The translations under genes and the position numbers were made by a program. 64,000 nt of DNA from Gossypium raimondii (lineage: Eukaryota; Streptophyta; Magnoliopsida; Malvales; Malvaceae), in the NCBI RefSeq assembly GCF_025698545.1, contig NC_068569.1, forward strand, positions 23,312,001-23,376,000, written 5' to 3'. The notes under the pieces were generated by a model, which ran no database searches, was not told the origin of the DNA, and saw only the letters and a program-made list of their open reading frames with translations. This document shows positions 49,041-60,697 of this stretch, one piece after another (positions within the stretch are counted from its first letter, which is position 1; every line of letters begins with the position of its first letter).

Positions 49041-49830
49041 CTATGCAAAAATTTTAAAAGAACTATGCACCGACAAAAAGAAGCTACAAGGAAATGAATG
49101 GGTGAATGTGGGAGAAAACGTTTCTATAGTGCTACAAAGGAAAATCCCACCGAAATGTAAGGACCAATGTATGTTTTCTATATCCTGCAAAATAGGTAAT
49201 ATTGGCATAAATAAAGCCATGTGTGATTTAAGAGTATCTATTAATGTAATGCCTTTATCCATTTTTAAATTGCTAAACACGGGTCATTTGTGCAGATATG
49301 TCATGCGTATATCCAGAAGGGGTGCTGGAAGATGTCATCGTAAAGGTAAATAAACTAATTTTTCCTACAAATTTTTACATCATTGATATGGAGGATGACC
49401 ATTCAAGAAATGCTTTTGATATTCTATTCGGGAGACCGTTCCTAAGTATCGTACGTAAAAAGATTGATGTTCGAAGTGGAACCCTCACTATGGAATTCGA
49501 TGGTGAGGTGGTAAAATTTAAAGTTTATGAGACGATGGGCCAACCTAGTACAATGTCGAATATTTCTAGTGTTGATATTATTGAACCACTAACAAATTTT
49601 CATTTTGACTATCATGAAGGGGATGAATTACAAACTGTACTTTCTAAAAGTTTAGACCTCAATACGATGGATAAATTGAAAGAGATAATGATTTTCAGAG
49701 AACTAAGTCAGGAAACTGTTGTTCTATTGGAGACTCATCAATTCCTAGAAGCCAAGGTAAGTATTTTGAACATTCTCCTTCTAAAACTAAACTGTTGCCT
49801 TCTATTTTGCAGGCCCCTGAGATAGAGCTT
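49041..49830 (+). pseudogene. Retroviral-type protease of the gypsy element, inactive
   Basis: MFSISCKIGNIGINKAMCDL followed by RVSINVMPLSIFK. The catalytic DLGAS motif of this lineage reads DLRVS, with the Gly after Asp-Leu changed to Arg. A second frame from 49298 continues with the C-terminal half (FYIIDMEDDHSRNAFDILFGRPFL). A frameshift joins them. Confidence 0.8.
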
Positions 49831-50338
49831 AAACCATTGCCAGAACACTTTAAGTATGCCTATCTAGTTAATGGAAACACTTTACCAGCAATAGTTTCCA
49901 ATAAAATTTCAGGATTGGAAGAGGGGAGTTTAATTTGAGTCCTGAGAGACTACAAAGGGGTTATCGAGTAGATTATCACCGACATAAAAGGATTAAGTCC
50001 CACGACTTGTATGCATAAAATACCGATAGAAGAAAATGCAATCCCAAAGAGAGAAGCTCAAAGACGCCTTAATCCACCAATTTCCTACAGTAATTGGTTC
50101 TGCCCAATTCATGTAGTACCCAAGAAAACTAGTATGAGTGTAATAAAAAATGCAACAAGAGATCCAGTTCCCACTCGAGTTTAAAATGGGTGGAGAGTCT
50201 GTATAGATTACAGGAAGTTGAACTCTTTAACTCGAAAAGACCACTTTTCACTTCCTTTTACTGATCAAATGTTAGAACATTTAGTTGGAAAAACTCACTA
50301 TTGTTGTCTTGATAGTTATTCAGGTTTTTTCCAAATTC

Positions 50339-50343
50339 CAGTG
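50339..50343. repeat. Target-site duplication CAGTG, left copy
   Basis: CAGTG at 50339-50343 and 52032-52036 flanks the solo LTR. It encodes part of the conserved Pro-Val codons of the reverse transcriptase. Confidence 0.85.
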
Positions 50344-52031
50344 TGATGCGAACCAGCCTACAGACCTAGCCAACACCAAACGAGATCCCCTCCAGCTCTC
50401 CATTGGACCAATTACTCGAGCTCGAGCTAAACGTTTTAGAGAATCTTTATCGGCTCTAGTTGAACAAGCTTGGGAGAAAGCTACAAAGGAGTTGGACAAA
50501 TAGACAAGAAGCATATTCAACTTGCTGAAAGTTGAATTCGAATCAGCTAGCTCACTTAGCTAACTACACTTGGACATCTTAATTAATTTAGCTTATTTAA
50601 ATTATGTTTAGTTCACTACAGCTTGAATTACATCAATTAAACGTGTCTTAGTCCATTACATATTTATTTGTGTGTTTAATTTGCTTTAAATTTGTTTTTA
50701 ATTTGTCTTAACAGGATTTAAAGTAAACGACTGGACAAATTCATGCACAAAGCTGATTCAATGAAGCTCATTCAATATGGCACATGTACCTTAAAATGCA
50801 TGAACTTTGGGAGCTGATTATTAGCTGAATATACATGTATCTTTCAGGTTCATCGAAGCTAGTTAATGTGGAAGCTTGTATTCGACTATGCATGTACAGA
50901 GGGCACTATTTCTTCATACGAATATACATGAATCTAGCCGATTCATTAGAACTCATTAAATATGGAGCATGCACCTGAATTATGCATGAATGTTGGGGAG
51001 CTGAACTTAGCTGTACATTCATGTATTTAGCTGATACATTGAAGCCATTAAATGAAGAAACAACGAACCTGATTGTGCATAACTGAAAGGAGTTATTATT
51101 CAGCTAAATATACATGCATCTAACAGATACATTGTAGCTCATTAATGAAGAATTCATGCACCCGATTGTGCATGTTTCTTGAGCTTCTTGGTGCATTTCT
51201 CTAGCTGAATTCTTCATGAACTTTTGCCAAAGATTATGAGCTGATCAGCTACCTTTTCAAATGACCATTTGTTTCTTGCTGATCACATTTACAAAACCGA
51301 GTGTTCACACCTCAAAGACCATTCGGTTGCAAGAAAACACATTCATCAGCTACTTTTCATTCGGTGTACCTCTCAAACATTACTTCTATTCACTGAATCT
51401 AGCTTCATTCAGCTCACTCATCAGCACCATGAACCTAGGCTGTTTCGGTATCTTACTTAGTTAAATTCATTGGATTATTCCAGCTGGAAATTAATTCATT
51501 TTAGCTTTATGTACCTATATTTAAATCATGTTCATTCGGCTGGTTGTCTATTAGCTTATAAATAGCACAATTGTAAACCTTTTGAAGGTTAACTAAGAAC
51601 TTTTGACATTTATGAATTATAACTTTGTGAGTTACTCACTCTCATATTTCTTTAAGATTCAACTTGACTTATCTAGTTAAACTAGTGGCGTCATCTTTGT
51701 TTCTTTTCTGAACGTATCACTCGTCCGAGTGTGGCGTTTAAACTTATACCGTTGGTTCCTATCTTGCTAGATAGTGGGTCACGATCCTATGCAACTATCC
51801 ATCTTTTCACCTTGAAACTTATAAGGTTCAGGTCCTTAATCGCTATTAAGGGTTCTTTCTTGTATTGAGTTCTTTAATCCATCTTTTCCATTAAACTATT
51901 TTTGTTTTATCCACACCCTATATAAACTATCTTCGTAAAATTATCCTTTTGTTAAACTAAAACGAGAACTACTTAACTTTTAATCGGGTAATCAAACGAC
52001 TCAATTACATCCTTTGAGCGAGTTCGTATCA
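50344..52031 (+). mobile_element. Solo LTR (1688 bp) with a coding tail, nested in pol
   Basis: Ends TGATGCGAAC and GTTCGTATCA are inverted repeats with one mismatch and are flanked by CAGTG duplications. A TATA box (TATAAATA, 51557-51564) and a leader-like region follow. The first 160 bases are open and read DANQPTDLANTKRDP, then LQLSIGPITRARAKRF and a tail to a stop at 50503. That RARAK-type tail is known from the C-terminus of plant gypsy polyproteins, so in the parent element the polyprotein seems to end inside the 3' LTR. About 50750-51200 holds imperfect repeats. There are no gag or pol cores, so I call it a solo LTR. Confidence 0.88.
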
Positions 52032-52899
52032 CAGTGGCATCAGATGACCAATAAAAAATAATATTTACATGTCCCTTTGACAAGTTCGCCTATAGACGGA
52101 TGCTGTTTGGACTTTGCAATGCACCAGCCACATTTCAAAGGTGTATGGTAAGTATATTTTCTGACTATGTCGAGAAAATAATTGAGATATTTATGAACGA
52201 TTTTACAGTTTATGGTAATTCTTTCAATGAATGTCTGTCAAACCTCGTTAAAATTTTGGAGAGATGCTTAGAATTTAATCTATTTCTTAATTATGAAAAA
52301 TGTAATTCTATGGTAGATAAGGGATTGATTTTAGGGCATATTGTTTGCGCTAAAGGGGTAATGGTCGATAATGCCAAAATTGATGTTACCAACTCACTTC
52401 CATACCCCATAACTGTGAGGGAAATTCGTTCTTTTCTTGGTTATGCAGGTTTTTACAAGCGCTTTATTAGGGACTTTTCTAAGATTTCGCGACTGTTTTG
52501 CAATCTTTTAAAAAAAATAAAGAGTTTGAATTTGATCAAGCATGCAAAAATGCATTCGACACTCTCAAACAAAAGTTTGTTTCAGCTCCTATAGTACAAC
52601 CGCCAAATTGGAACTACCCTTTCAAGCTCATGTGCGATGCAAGCGACCAAAGTGTAGGAGCTGTCCTTGGGCAAAGAATTGGGAAGGAACCTTACGTTAT
52701 ATCCTACGTCTCTAAAACACTAGATGTTGTCCAGAGTAATTACTCAACTACTGAAAAAGAATTATTAGCTATTGTTTTTGCTTTGTAAAATTTAAATCGT
52801 ATTTATTATACAATAAAGTTATTGTTTTTCTGATCAGGAAAAAAGACAAAACCTAGGTTGATTTGATGGATTCTTCTCTTACAAGAATTCAATCTCGAG

Positions 52900-54291
52900 A
52901 TCAAGGATAAAAAATGAAGTGAGAACCTAGTAGTTGATCATTTGAGTCGAATTCCCTTCTCAAAAAACTACACACCTCTTAAAGATGACTTCCTAGATGA
53001 AAATCTTCTGTCAACTCAGACAGTTTACCCATGGTTTGCAAATATGGTAAATTACCTCGCTACAAGTATTGTATCATCTAACTTATCACGTTCTAAAAGG
53101 GAAAAGCTCAAAAGAGACTCGCGATATTATATTTGGGATGATTTATACCTATAGAAACACTACTCCGATCAGGTAATTCGACAATGTGTCGCACAAACTG
53201 AGGTACAATCTATCCTTTCTTTCTGTCATTCTTATGCTTGTGGAAGGCATTTCGATCCTAAACGCACCGCACATAAGGTACTTGAGTGTAGATTGTTTTG
53301 GCCACACATATTTCGTGACGCTTATTTATTTTACAAAACTTGCGAGAGTTGTTAAAAAGTGGGGAATTTAATACGAAAGTGTGAGATGCCTCTAACACCT
53401 ATACATGTATGTGAAATTTTTGATGTGTGGGGTATCAATTTTATGGGACCGTTTGTTTCATCATTTAATAATGTTTACATTATTCTTGTTGTAGATTACG
53501 TATCTAAATGGGTTGAAGCTAAACCTTCCTGACATGCCGGTGCTAAAACTGTAGTGGATTTTCTAACGAACTCATTAATTAGTGATCGAGGAACTCATTT
53601 CTGCAACAAGGTAATTGATACTCTACTAAAAAAGTATGGGGTGACACATCGTGTGGCCACGTCTTATCACCCATAAACAAACAGTCTAGTGGAAGTTTCG
53701 AACTGCGAAATAAAGTCGATTCTAGAAAAGGCTGTGAAACCCAATAAGAGAGACTTGAGCTTACGTTTAAACGATGCATTGTGGGCATACCGTACTGCTT
53801 ACAAGGGACCCATAGGAATGTCCCATTACCAACTCTTATTCGGTAAACTGTGTCACCTTTTAGTGGAGTTAGAACAAAAGGCATTTTGGGCAGTAAAAAT
53901 ATGCAACATGGAGTTGGACGCCGCAGGTAATTATCGAAAATTAGACATTCAAGAACTCAAAGAGATTCGGCGAGACGCATATAAAAATATCCAAATTTAT
54001 AAAGACAAAACCAAGGCGTTTCATGACCAGAAAATATCTCGCAAACAATTTCCAGTTGCCCAGAAAGTGTTACTTTACGATCCTACACTGAGAATTTTTT
54101 TGGATAAGCTTCGAACCAAATGGCTTGGTCCTTTTGTTATTACTAAAATATTTCCTTATAGTGCACTTGAAATTAAAAGTGAGGAATCCGGGAAATGTTT
54201 TAAAGTCAATGGTCAAAGGTTAAAACCCTTTTACGAGAACTTTCAAGTGCACGTGATGGAAGAATTATTTTTTGAGGAGCCGAATGATTAA
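52900..54291 (+). pseudogene. Integrase of the gypsy element, broken
   Basis: HHCC zinc region (FCHSYACGRHFDPKRTAHK...FYKTCESC, about 53200-53350). Catalytic core with [26 protein letters not shown] and YHP, then stop TN, and VEVSN, so the three acidic residues are still visible in pieces. A C-terminal region from 53689 runs open for 200 residues ([40 protein letters not shown]). Stops occur before and within the core. Confidence 0.87.
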
Positions 54292-55552
54292 ATTTTCTAG
54301 GTCGTCGAGCTAACGACGTTAAAAAAACACTTTATAGGAGGCAACCCACATTTATTTTTATTTATTTTATTTTATTTTGAATTCTAGTTTAGTTTGAGAA
54401 TTAAATAAAATATTATTTTAATCCATTTGACCATGCTGTTTTTTAGGAGCAACCACCTTCAACTGTAGACGAGCGACTTTATCGTATTGAAACTCGTCTC
54501 GAAATAAAGGAAGCCAACATCTCAAACATCCTTACCGTTCTACAAAGCGATCACTTTCATCGCCCTCTGGCCCATTAAATATAAATGGGGAGTACACTTT
54601 CTCCATTTATATTATTCTTTTTACACATTGTGGGCAATATGAGCTAAGTAGGGGGAATTTTAGATCATGTCATACTTTCTTTTTGCATGTGTTTTACAAA
54701 GAATAATTTCTTAATTCGTTTCGAAAATAAACGTCTAATTCTTATATTTAGTTTATTTAAATAAGTGGGTGAATCATGAATAACTATTGTTAGCTTGATC
54801 AATGAATATTTTATAGAATTGAAAATGTGAGGCCTTAGTCAATATTTCATGAAAATTGTTGGTCTTGTTGAACTTGCCTAATGAAAGTACTCGTTAAAAT
54901 AAATAAACAGCTTGGTTAAGAGTGAAGATTCGGAAATGTGACCAAGTTGAGTAACCGGGATAAGGTGTTTGGGTTGTCATCTCATTTCACGCCAAAAGGT
55001 TTGGTGACGAGCTGAAGCTTGTAACACTCCGCTAATAGAGCTGCCTTGAAAAATAAATCAATTAGGGACATGTGAAACTAAGTAACTGGATGAGGTGCTT
55101 GAGTTGTCATCTCATTTGGCGTCAAAAGGTTTGATTATGTCTCAAATACATTAAAAATAAAAAAGTAAATAAAGAGAATGTGTCGGGTTGAGTAACCGGG
55201 GTGAGATGCTTAGGTTGTCATCTCACTTCGCGTCAAAAGATTGACTACATTTGAAAAAAAAAACAAAAAAACGCACCAAAAAATAAAAAAAAATTGTATA
55301 TAGATATAAATAAAAGCATATGTTGAGTATGGTCGTTTTGCATGTTTGATTGAGCCTAAATTTAGTAAAATAGTTGAGTTTGACATACTGTTTAAGATTT
55401 TATAAAATGTTTATTGATTGAGTTTAGCAATTGTTTGTTTTTGATTCACCTAATTGTTTGATATATGCTTAACTAGGAAAGGGAGTTTTGATTTTGAAAG
55501 GGATTAACAAATTATTTTTAGTGGATATCATGTTTGAGGACAAGCATTGCCT
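54292..55552 (+). repeat. Non-coding 3' region of the gypsy element with threefold repeat
   Basis: Three imperfect units begin near 54937, 55071 and 55180. Each carries GAGTAACCGGGATAAGGTG or a variant, then GGTTGTCATCTCATTT and CGTCAAAAGGTTTG, separated by variable A-rich spacers. No envelope-like or other frame. Such repeats may act in packaging or expression; that is conjecture. Confidence 0.7.
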
Positions 55553-55566
55553 AAGTAGGGGGAATT
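55553..55566 (+). promoter_or_regulatory. Polypurine tract
   Basis: AAGTAGGGGGAATT immediately before the 3' LTR, the usual plus-strand priming site. Confidence 0.75.
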
Positions 55567-57067
55567 TGATAGCAAGATAAATTTATATTTTTAATATATT
55601 TATTTTTGGCTAATTATAAAATAAAATGTTATTAAATTTAGATTTTTCTTATCAGGAATGAAGTTGGTGTGCTGAATTCAAACTCTTACAAAAAAAAGAG
55701 AGTTAAATTTGAAGAAAAAGCAAAGAGGAGGACTTGATTGAAAGATTGAAGATTCAAAGATGATTGGATAAAGATTGAAGGGTTGAAATTTTTTTTTAAT
55801 AGTGGTTGGATAAAGATTGAAGGATTTTTATATTGTTACAATTCTTTAATTAGTTTAAATTCTAGTTTAAATTTGATTTGTAAATTTTAAATTATTTAGT
55901 GATAATATTTAGAATTATTTAGTAATAATATTTAGGAAAAATCTAGCTAAATTTTAGCATTATAAATGTGTATAAATACCTAATGCTACAATCAATTGAA
56001 CACACTTTGATTTTGGATTTGACTTTAATAAATTCTTTTCTTTTTTCTTTCCTTTCCTGTGTCAATTCCCGTTCATTCATTTTTTTACTTTCAGCCTTTT
56101 TTTTTGTTTAATTACCTTCCATGGCAATTTCCTTTTCCACTTTCCATAATTCCATTTAAACCATTTATTATGATTCTTTTCATGATTAACTAAATTGTTT
56201 TTTAGGTTTAACCCAGAAATTGCTCCAATAAAACAATCGTGAGATACGAGTCCGCTCAAAAAACCTCTCAATGCAGTATTTTCTATCTCTCCGGTATATG
56301 GGATAGTACAAATCCGTCCCTTAAAGTTTATCCAACTTCGATTCAAAAAGTGCACGTTGGGTTGGAGTTGTTTGGCGTACAGTTGGGAAGACGAATCAAG
56401 CGTGCTGTGTTCTAATTCTCACGAAAAAATTGGCGTGTCTAGGTGGGAAAGCTAGTTGGATTCCGTCAAGGGAGATAAATATCGAATTTAAACGACGCAT
56501 GCAGTTGAGAACGTTGATTCGAATTGGGCTTTTCAGAGCGCAAGGCTGTCAAAATCTTAAATTGTGAACACGTGCATAGCAATTAGAAATTTGGCAAGAC
56601 TCGTTTTGCAGGTCGTACCGGGATTGACTACTTAAGGAAAAGTTGGTGATCGGGACGTTATTGGTCGCTATAACCAGCTTATTGCTTGGAAGGGAAAATC
56701 TATTTTAAAGATCGATTCAAGATTGGAGTACACCGAGGCTAAGGCTAAGCTTAAAAAAATATTTTATTTATCCATTTATTTTATTTTCTTAAATTTATTT
56801 ATTTTTCGCATTTTTGAATCTGTTTTATTTTTATTTTTGTATTTTCTTCTTTATTTATCTTAACCAATTTACAGTCCCATTTTTTTTTATTTCCATTATT
56901 TCTACACATAGGTCGTGGACACAACTGTGACAGCGACATCGATTCTGGTCACGAAAAAAGGCGAAATTAGATAGTCAGTCCCTATGGATTCAACTTTACT
57001 GCTTTATACTGCTAATTACTGTTATTTTGTTGTAGAAATTTATATTTTGTGGTTTCGACGCCCATCA
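55567..57067 (+). repeat. 3' LTR (1501 bp)
   Basis: TGATAGCAAG...CGCCCATCA, TATA box TATAAATA at 55971-55978, followed by target duplication GTCTA (57068-57072). About 10-11% different from the 5' copy in the parts compared by eye. Confidence 0.92.
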
Positions 57068-57072
57068 GTCTA

Positions 57073-58022
57073 ACTAAAATCTAAAACATCCATGCCCATC
57101 GACATCAGCTTATAACAACGGTAAGATTAATTTTCAAAAAATAAAATTTATTATTAAATAACATAAAAATTATATTTCGTACTTAATATTAATTAAGATA
57201 ACAAACAATTCTATAATATAAATTCAACACTTATAATATTTTGTGCTATAAATTCTAGCACTTAACTTTTAGATTATCAAACAACATTTTTAATGTATTT
57301 AATTTTATTAATAATTTTAAAATAATAAATAAAAACAAATAATTTATTAATTAATTAAATTTACATATTTTTTTAAATAATCTTATTAAAGAAATTGTTG
57401 TAGTTTACTTTTTTTATCTAGTACGGACAGACTTTATGGTACGAAAAGATCTTTTGCAAGAGGGTTGGCTAGAGGTTTCTAGTAAAAACATTAGCCCCGC
57501 TCAATTCATAATGACAATATTTCAATTTTTTTAAATTCAATTGATCATATCTACTCTTTTTGATAGAATACTTAGAACTACTTATAGCCCTTCTCCAACT
57601 CATAAATAAGATGACAATACTTATATAATCGAACTAAAACTCAATCTATATTTAAAATTTCATATTTAAAAGTACATCATTCTTTAGATCTACATAATCT
57701 AAGAATAATAAAATAAAAATATTATTGTTTAAAATTACAAGAATATATTAATCCAATTATCAACTCAAATTTATATAAAATCCAAATAAAATTTGAACTT
57801 TTATAGTATTTGTTTACCAAATGGTGGTTGATGAGTACTCCAAAAATTTGGATGGATTACAATACGTGTCAGCTCAAGAGAAACCACTATATGACACGTT
57901 TCATATTGACAGCTTTATAATAGTAACTGTCTTCTGCCTGGAACAATCCTCAATGGCTATCGCCGATTACGACTCACTCTTACCGTTTTAACAAGTCATT
58001 CTTATCCCCTTTCATTTAATAC
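57073..58022. other. Intergenic, SINE copy 2 and MYB upstream region
   Basis: The SINE copy lies at 57544-57645. The rest is AT-rich up to the MYB promoter; no gene. Confidence 0.45.
57544..57645 (-). mobile_element. tRNA-derived SINE, copy 2 (diverged)
   Basis: The minus strand reads GAGTTTTAGTTCGATTATAT...TATAAGTAGTTCTAAG...AAAGAGTAGATATGATCA, which aligns with the minus strand of 7377-7562 (GAGTCTTAGCTCGATTGGCA...). The tRNA-like boxes are eroded and about 30 bases are missing. Confidence 0.5.
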
Positions 58023-58032
58023 CTATATATAA
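58023..58032 (+). promoter_or_regulatory. TATA box of the MYB gene
   Basis: CTATATATAA about 100 bases upstream of the ATG at 58132, in AT-rich DNA before a GC-richer leader. Confidence 0.55.
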
Positions 58033-58131
58033 TGCCCCCTTCTCGCCTTAAACAAAAGAGCGGCGCCGCCTCCACCACCGTCGTAACATTTCCTCTGCTA
58101 ACCTCTCTTAACAAATACCATTCTCTTATCA

Positions 58132-58986
58132 ATGGCTTGTACAAGGAAAGATATTGATCGGATTAAAGGTCCATGGAGTCCAGAAGAAGATGAGGCTTTA
58201 AAGCGTCTGGTTCAAACCTACGGTTCCAGGAACTGGTCTTTGGTAAGTAAATCGATACCGGGTCGATCTGGAAAGTCTTGTAGGCTACGGTGGTGCAACC
58301 AGCTTTCCCCTGATGTTGAACACCGACCCTTCACTCCCGAGGAAGACGATACCATAGCCCGAGCCCATACTCGATTCGGTAACAAATGGGCTACCATTGC
58401 TCGATTTCTCAATGGTCGAACCGATAACGCGATTAAGAACCACTGGAACTCTACTCTCAAGCGAAAATGCTCTTCGATGACCGATGATATGAACGACGAT
58501 TCACCTCAGCCGCTTAAAAAGTCAGCTAGTCTCAATACTGGTAATGGTGGACTGGGTCTCTACTTGAGCTCGAGAAGTCCTTCAGGATCCGATTTGAGTG
58601 ATTTGAGTTTGCCCATTGCCTCACCGGTAACAATAACGGGGTCTTTGGTGCCTTCAACTCAAACAGCATCCTCGGCTACTGATCCTCCTACTTTACTCAC
58701 CCTCTCGTTACCCGGATCAGATACTAGTGAAATCACTGACTTAGGATCCGTATCCAACTCTTTCCCAAGTTCTACCTTGGTGGCAGAACCAGCAACTGTT
58801 CCGGCTCTGAAGTTGCAGATGGAGAAGCAGTTTTTGAACGCTGAGTTATTGGCAGTGATGCAAGAGATGATAAGAAAAGAAGTACGGAAGTACATGAGTG
58901 GGAGTGAATCCAATGGGCTTTGTTTTCGAACGGAGGCCATTAGAAAAGCCGTCGTTAAGCGTATCGGGATTAGTAAGATCGAGTGA
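58132..58986 (+). CDS. R2R3-MYB transcription factor, subgroup 22 (MYB44/70/73/77-type, 284 aa)
   Basis: Intronless, as usual for this subgroup. R2 has W15, W35 and W54 ([15 protein letters not shown]..., [16 protein letters not shown]). R3 has F67, W86 and W105 ([37 protein letters not shown]). Subgroup 22 markers follow: [17 protein letters not shown] (141-157), an LxLxL repressor (EAR) motif in LLTLSLPG (188-195), the helix [15 protein letters not shown] (241-255), and a conserved C-terminus [12 protein letters not shown]. Family members act in the nucleus in abscisic acid, auxin, drought and defence responses, and the EAR motif recruits TOPLESS co-repressors. A TATA box lies about 100 bases upstream of the ATG. 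Full length and intact. The exact orthologue (MYB44, 70, 73 or 77) cannot be fixed by eye. Confidence 0.95.
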   Translation: MACTRKDIDRIKGPWSPEEDEALKRLVQTYGSRNWSLVSKSIPGRSGKSCRLRWCNQLSPDVEHRPFTPEEDDTIARAHTRFGNKWATIARFLNGRTDNAIKNHWNSTLKRKCSSMTDDMNDDSPQPLKKSASLNTGNGGLGLYLSSRSPSGSDLSDLSLPIASPVTITGSLVPSTQTASSATDPPTLLTLSLPGSDTSEITDLGSVSNSFPSSTLVAEPATVPALKLQMEKQFLNAELLAVMQEMIRKEVRKYMSGSESNGLCFRTEAIRKAVVKRIGISKIE

Positions 58987-59816
58987 ACAACAAAAATCAG
59001 CAGGAAAATAAGTGTTTCGCTTCCGTTTCTTAGCATTTTAGTTTTTTTCCGTTCGTTTAGGTATTTTTAGAGAGAATAATTTTGTTAGTGTACAGAGGGA
59101 TAAATTGGGGAAATCAAGAACCCTAAAATTGGAAAAGAAGAAGGGAAAAACTCTTTTGTTTTGGATCAGCAGATATTTATATTTTAAGTTCCAAAGAATG
59201 GGTTAAAAAGAAATTATTAAATTATATTTAAGATGTTGGCAAACTAAAAAAAGAAAAGAATGCAAAATGGGAAAAAGTTTGATTGGTTAACAAATTGCGG
59301 AGGGTCGGACAGAAATCGGTTTTGCTTTCATGCCAACACTTCTGTCGGAAACCGTAACCAATAATCCAAGATGAGTTTAATGTTTCTGTTTTTGTTCTGC
59401 ACTTACCTCTTACTTAGTGCTTGCCGTTGACGGAATCTTTTTTCTGATATTGCTGTCGACGGATTTTTTGGGGTTTTTTATTTTATTTTATTGTTATTTG
59501 AAAAATTTTAATCCTTTTATTTTTAAATTTTTAGTTTTTGTATTTTCTAAATTTCGATAATTTAGTTTTAACCCAACAAATTTAAATTTTTATAGATGTG
59601 AAATGTTTGTATTTTAAAGTTGAAACTTTTGGTTAAAAAGTTTAAAGATCAAATTGAAAGAATTTGTAAATGTGAAGGTTAAATTTATCAAAATATTTAT
59701 GATTAAGAAAAATGGATAGAATATGTAAGTATTGGTTTTTGTTATTAATTTAACGACGGACAGAACATGGACAAATTCAAACATTAGTGTTCAAGTTGAA
59801 AATTTTACTAAAACAG
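58987..59816. other. MYB 3' region and intergenic DNA
   Basis: Nothing beyond the MYB 3' untranslated region. About 59465-59720 resembles AT-rich MITE-type sequence but shows no clear borders. Confidence 0.4.
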
Positions 59817-60697
59817 ACTTTTTTACATGAATAATATAAAATAAATAAATAACTACCATAATAGGATAAGGGGAATAATATTGACGAAATTAGGCAAAAT
59901 GTATAGTGAATATGTGGTGCTGACTAGTCCAACACCTTTTAATCTTAAAAAAAATTTATTTTTTGGGTGCAGTCTGGCCGATTGACAAAATCAGATTGAT
60001 ATGTGATTGACAAAATCAGATTGATATGTGATGATCTAAAATATTTAGAGACTTGATATGTAAATTTTCTATTTTGATTGAAAAGCTTTTAGGGTGTGGT
60101 GCGGCACCAAAGTTTAAAAGGGTAAATTGGTTCATAAGCCTTTCTTGTTTATTTCCCTTCAACACAAAAAATAGAGAGGTTTCTTACTAATCAGTCTAAA
60201 ATATTTATTTTACTAAAAAGTATTTTTGTAAAAAGTTCATTTTAAAATTATTTTTGTTCAAATAATTATTTTTTCAAATAATTTTTATAAAATTATTTTT
60301 CAAAACATTATTCGAAATGAAATAAAATAATTTCAAAAAATATTTTAAAAAATAAATGAAATTTATTTCCAATTAGTAGAAAAAACTTTTTGGACTAATT
60401 CGTAATAGGCCTCTATTTTTTATGTTGAAAGGAAATAAAAGAAAATAAATAATAAGGGCTTATGAAACAATTTACCCTTTTGAACTTTTGTGTCACCAAG
60501 CTGTCAAGCAGCACCCCTAAAAGCTTTTCAATCAAAATGATAAATTTACATATCAGGTCCCTAAATATTTTAGGTCATCACATTTCAATCTGGTACGGCC
60601 GACACCAAATGTTCATTGTACATTTTGCCTAGTTTCGTCAATATTATTCCCTTTATCCTATTATGGTATTTATTTTATATTATTCATGTAAAAAAAG
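59817..60697. repeat. Fold-back (long inverted repeat) element, about 880 bp
   Basis: The left arm (from 59817) and right arm (to 60697) are inverted copies over about 400 bases each, with a tiny centre near 60258. Shared phrases include TTTTTTACATGAATAATATA, GGATAA(G/A)GGGAATAATATTG, GAAAAGCTTTTAGGG and TCATAAGCC. The left arm has a 25-bp tandem duplication (59981-60030). No coding capacity and no clear target duplication. Transcribed, it would form a long hairpin. Confidence 0.8.

Larger units (their letters stand above)
49831..52850 (+). pseudogene. Reverse transcriptase-RNase H, split by a solo LTR
   Basis: Left part: KLNSLTRKDHFSLPFTDQML..., ending CLDSYSGFFQIPV at 50343. Right part from 52037: SDDQ, stop, KIIFTCPFDKFAYRRM, then LFGLCNAPATFQRCM. 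The catalytic box reads FMNDF instead of FMDDF, so one metal-binding Asp is lost. The connection and RNase H follow (LMCDASDQSVGAVLGQRIG, STTEKELLAIVFAL). The interruption at 50344-52031 is the nested solo LTR. Confidence 0.88.
45892..57067 (+). mobile_element. Complete but decayed Ty3/gypsy retrotransposon, Athila/Tat-like (11.2 kb)
   Basis: Two LTRs (1511 and 1501 bp, both TGATAGC...CATCA), a GTCTA target duplication, a primer site matching tRNA-Asp, gag, protease, reverse transcriptase, RNase H, integrase, a 1.25-kb non-coding 3' region and a polypurine tract, in gypsy order. The LTRs differ at roughly one base in nine or ten where I compared them, so insertion is old. Every domain carries stops or catalytic losses. 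It is itself interrupted by a 1688-bp solo LTR. I saw no envelope-like frame. Confidence 0.92.

Noticed and set aside
50285..50503. 72-residue frame starting in pol and ending in the solo LTR
   Set aside because: Its start belongs to the host reverse transcriptase and its end to the inserted LTR; not one protein.
51261..51464. Two overlapping 63-67 residue frames in the solo LTR
   Set aside because: No domain, overlapping in two frames, within a non-coding LTR upstream of its TATA box.
45500..57300. A TIR element around the gypsy insertion (similar AT-rich words with ATCAAACA on both sides)
   Set aside because: Similarity is short and AT-driven; no convincing inverted ends.
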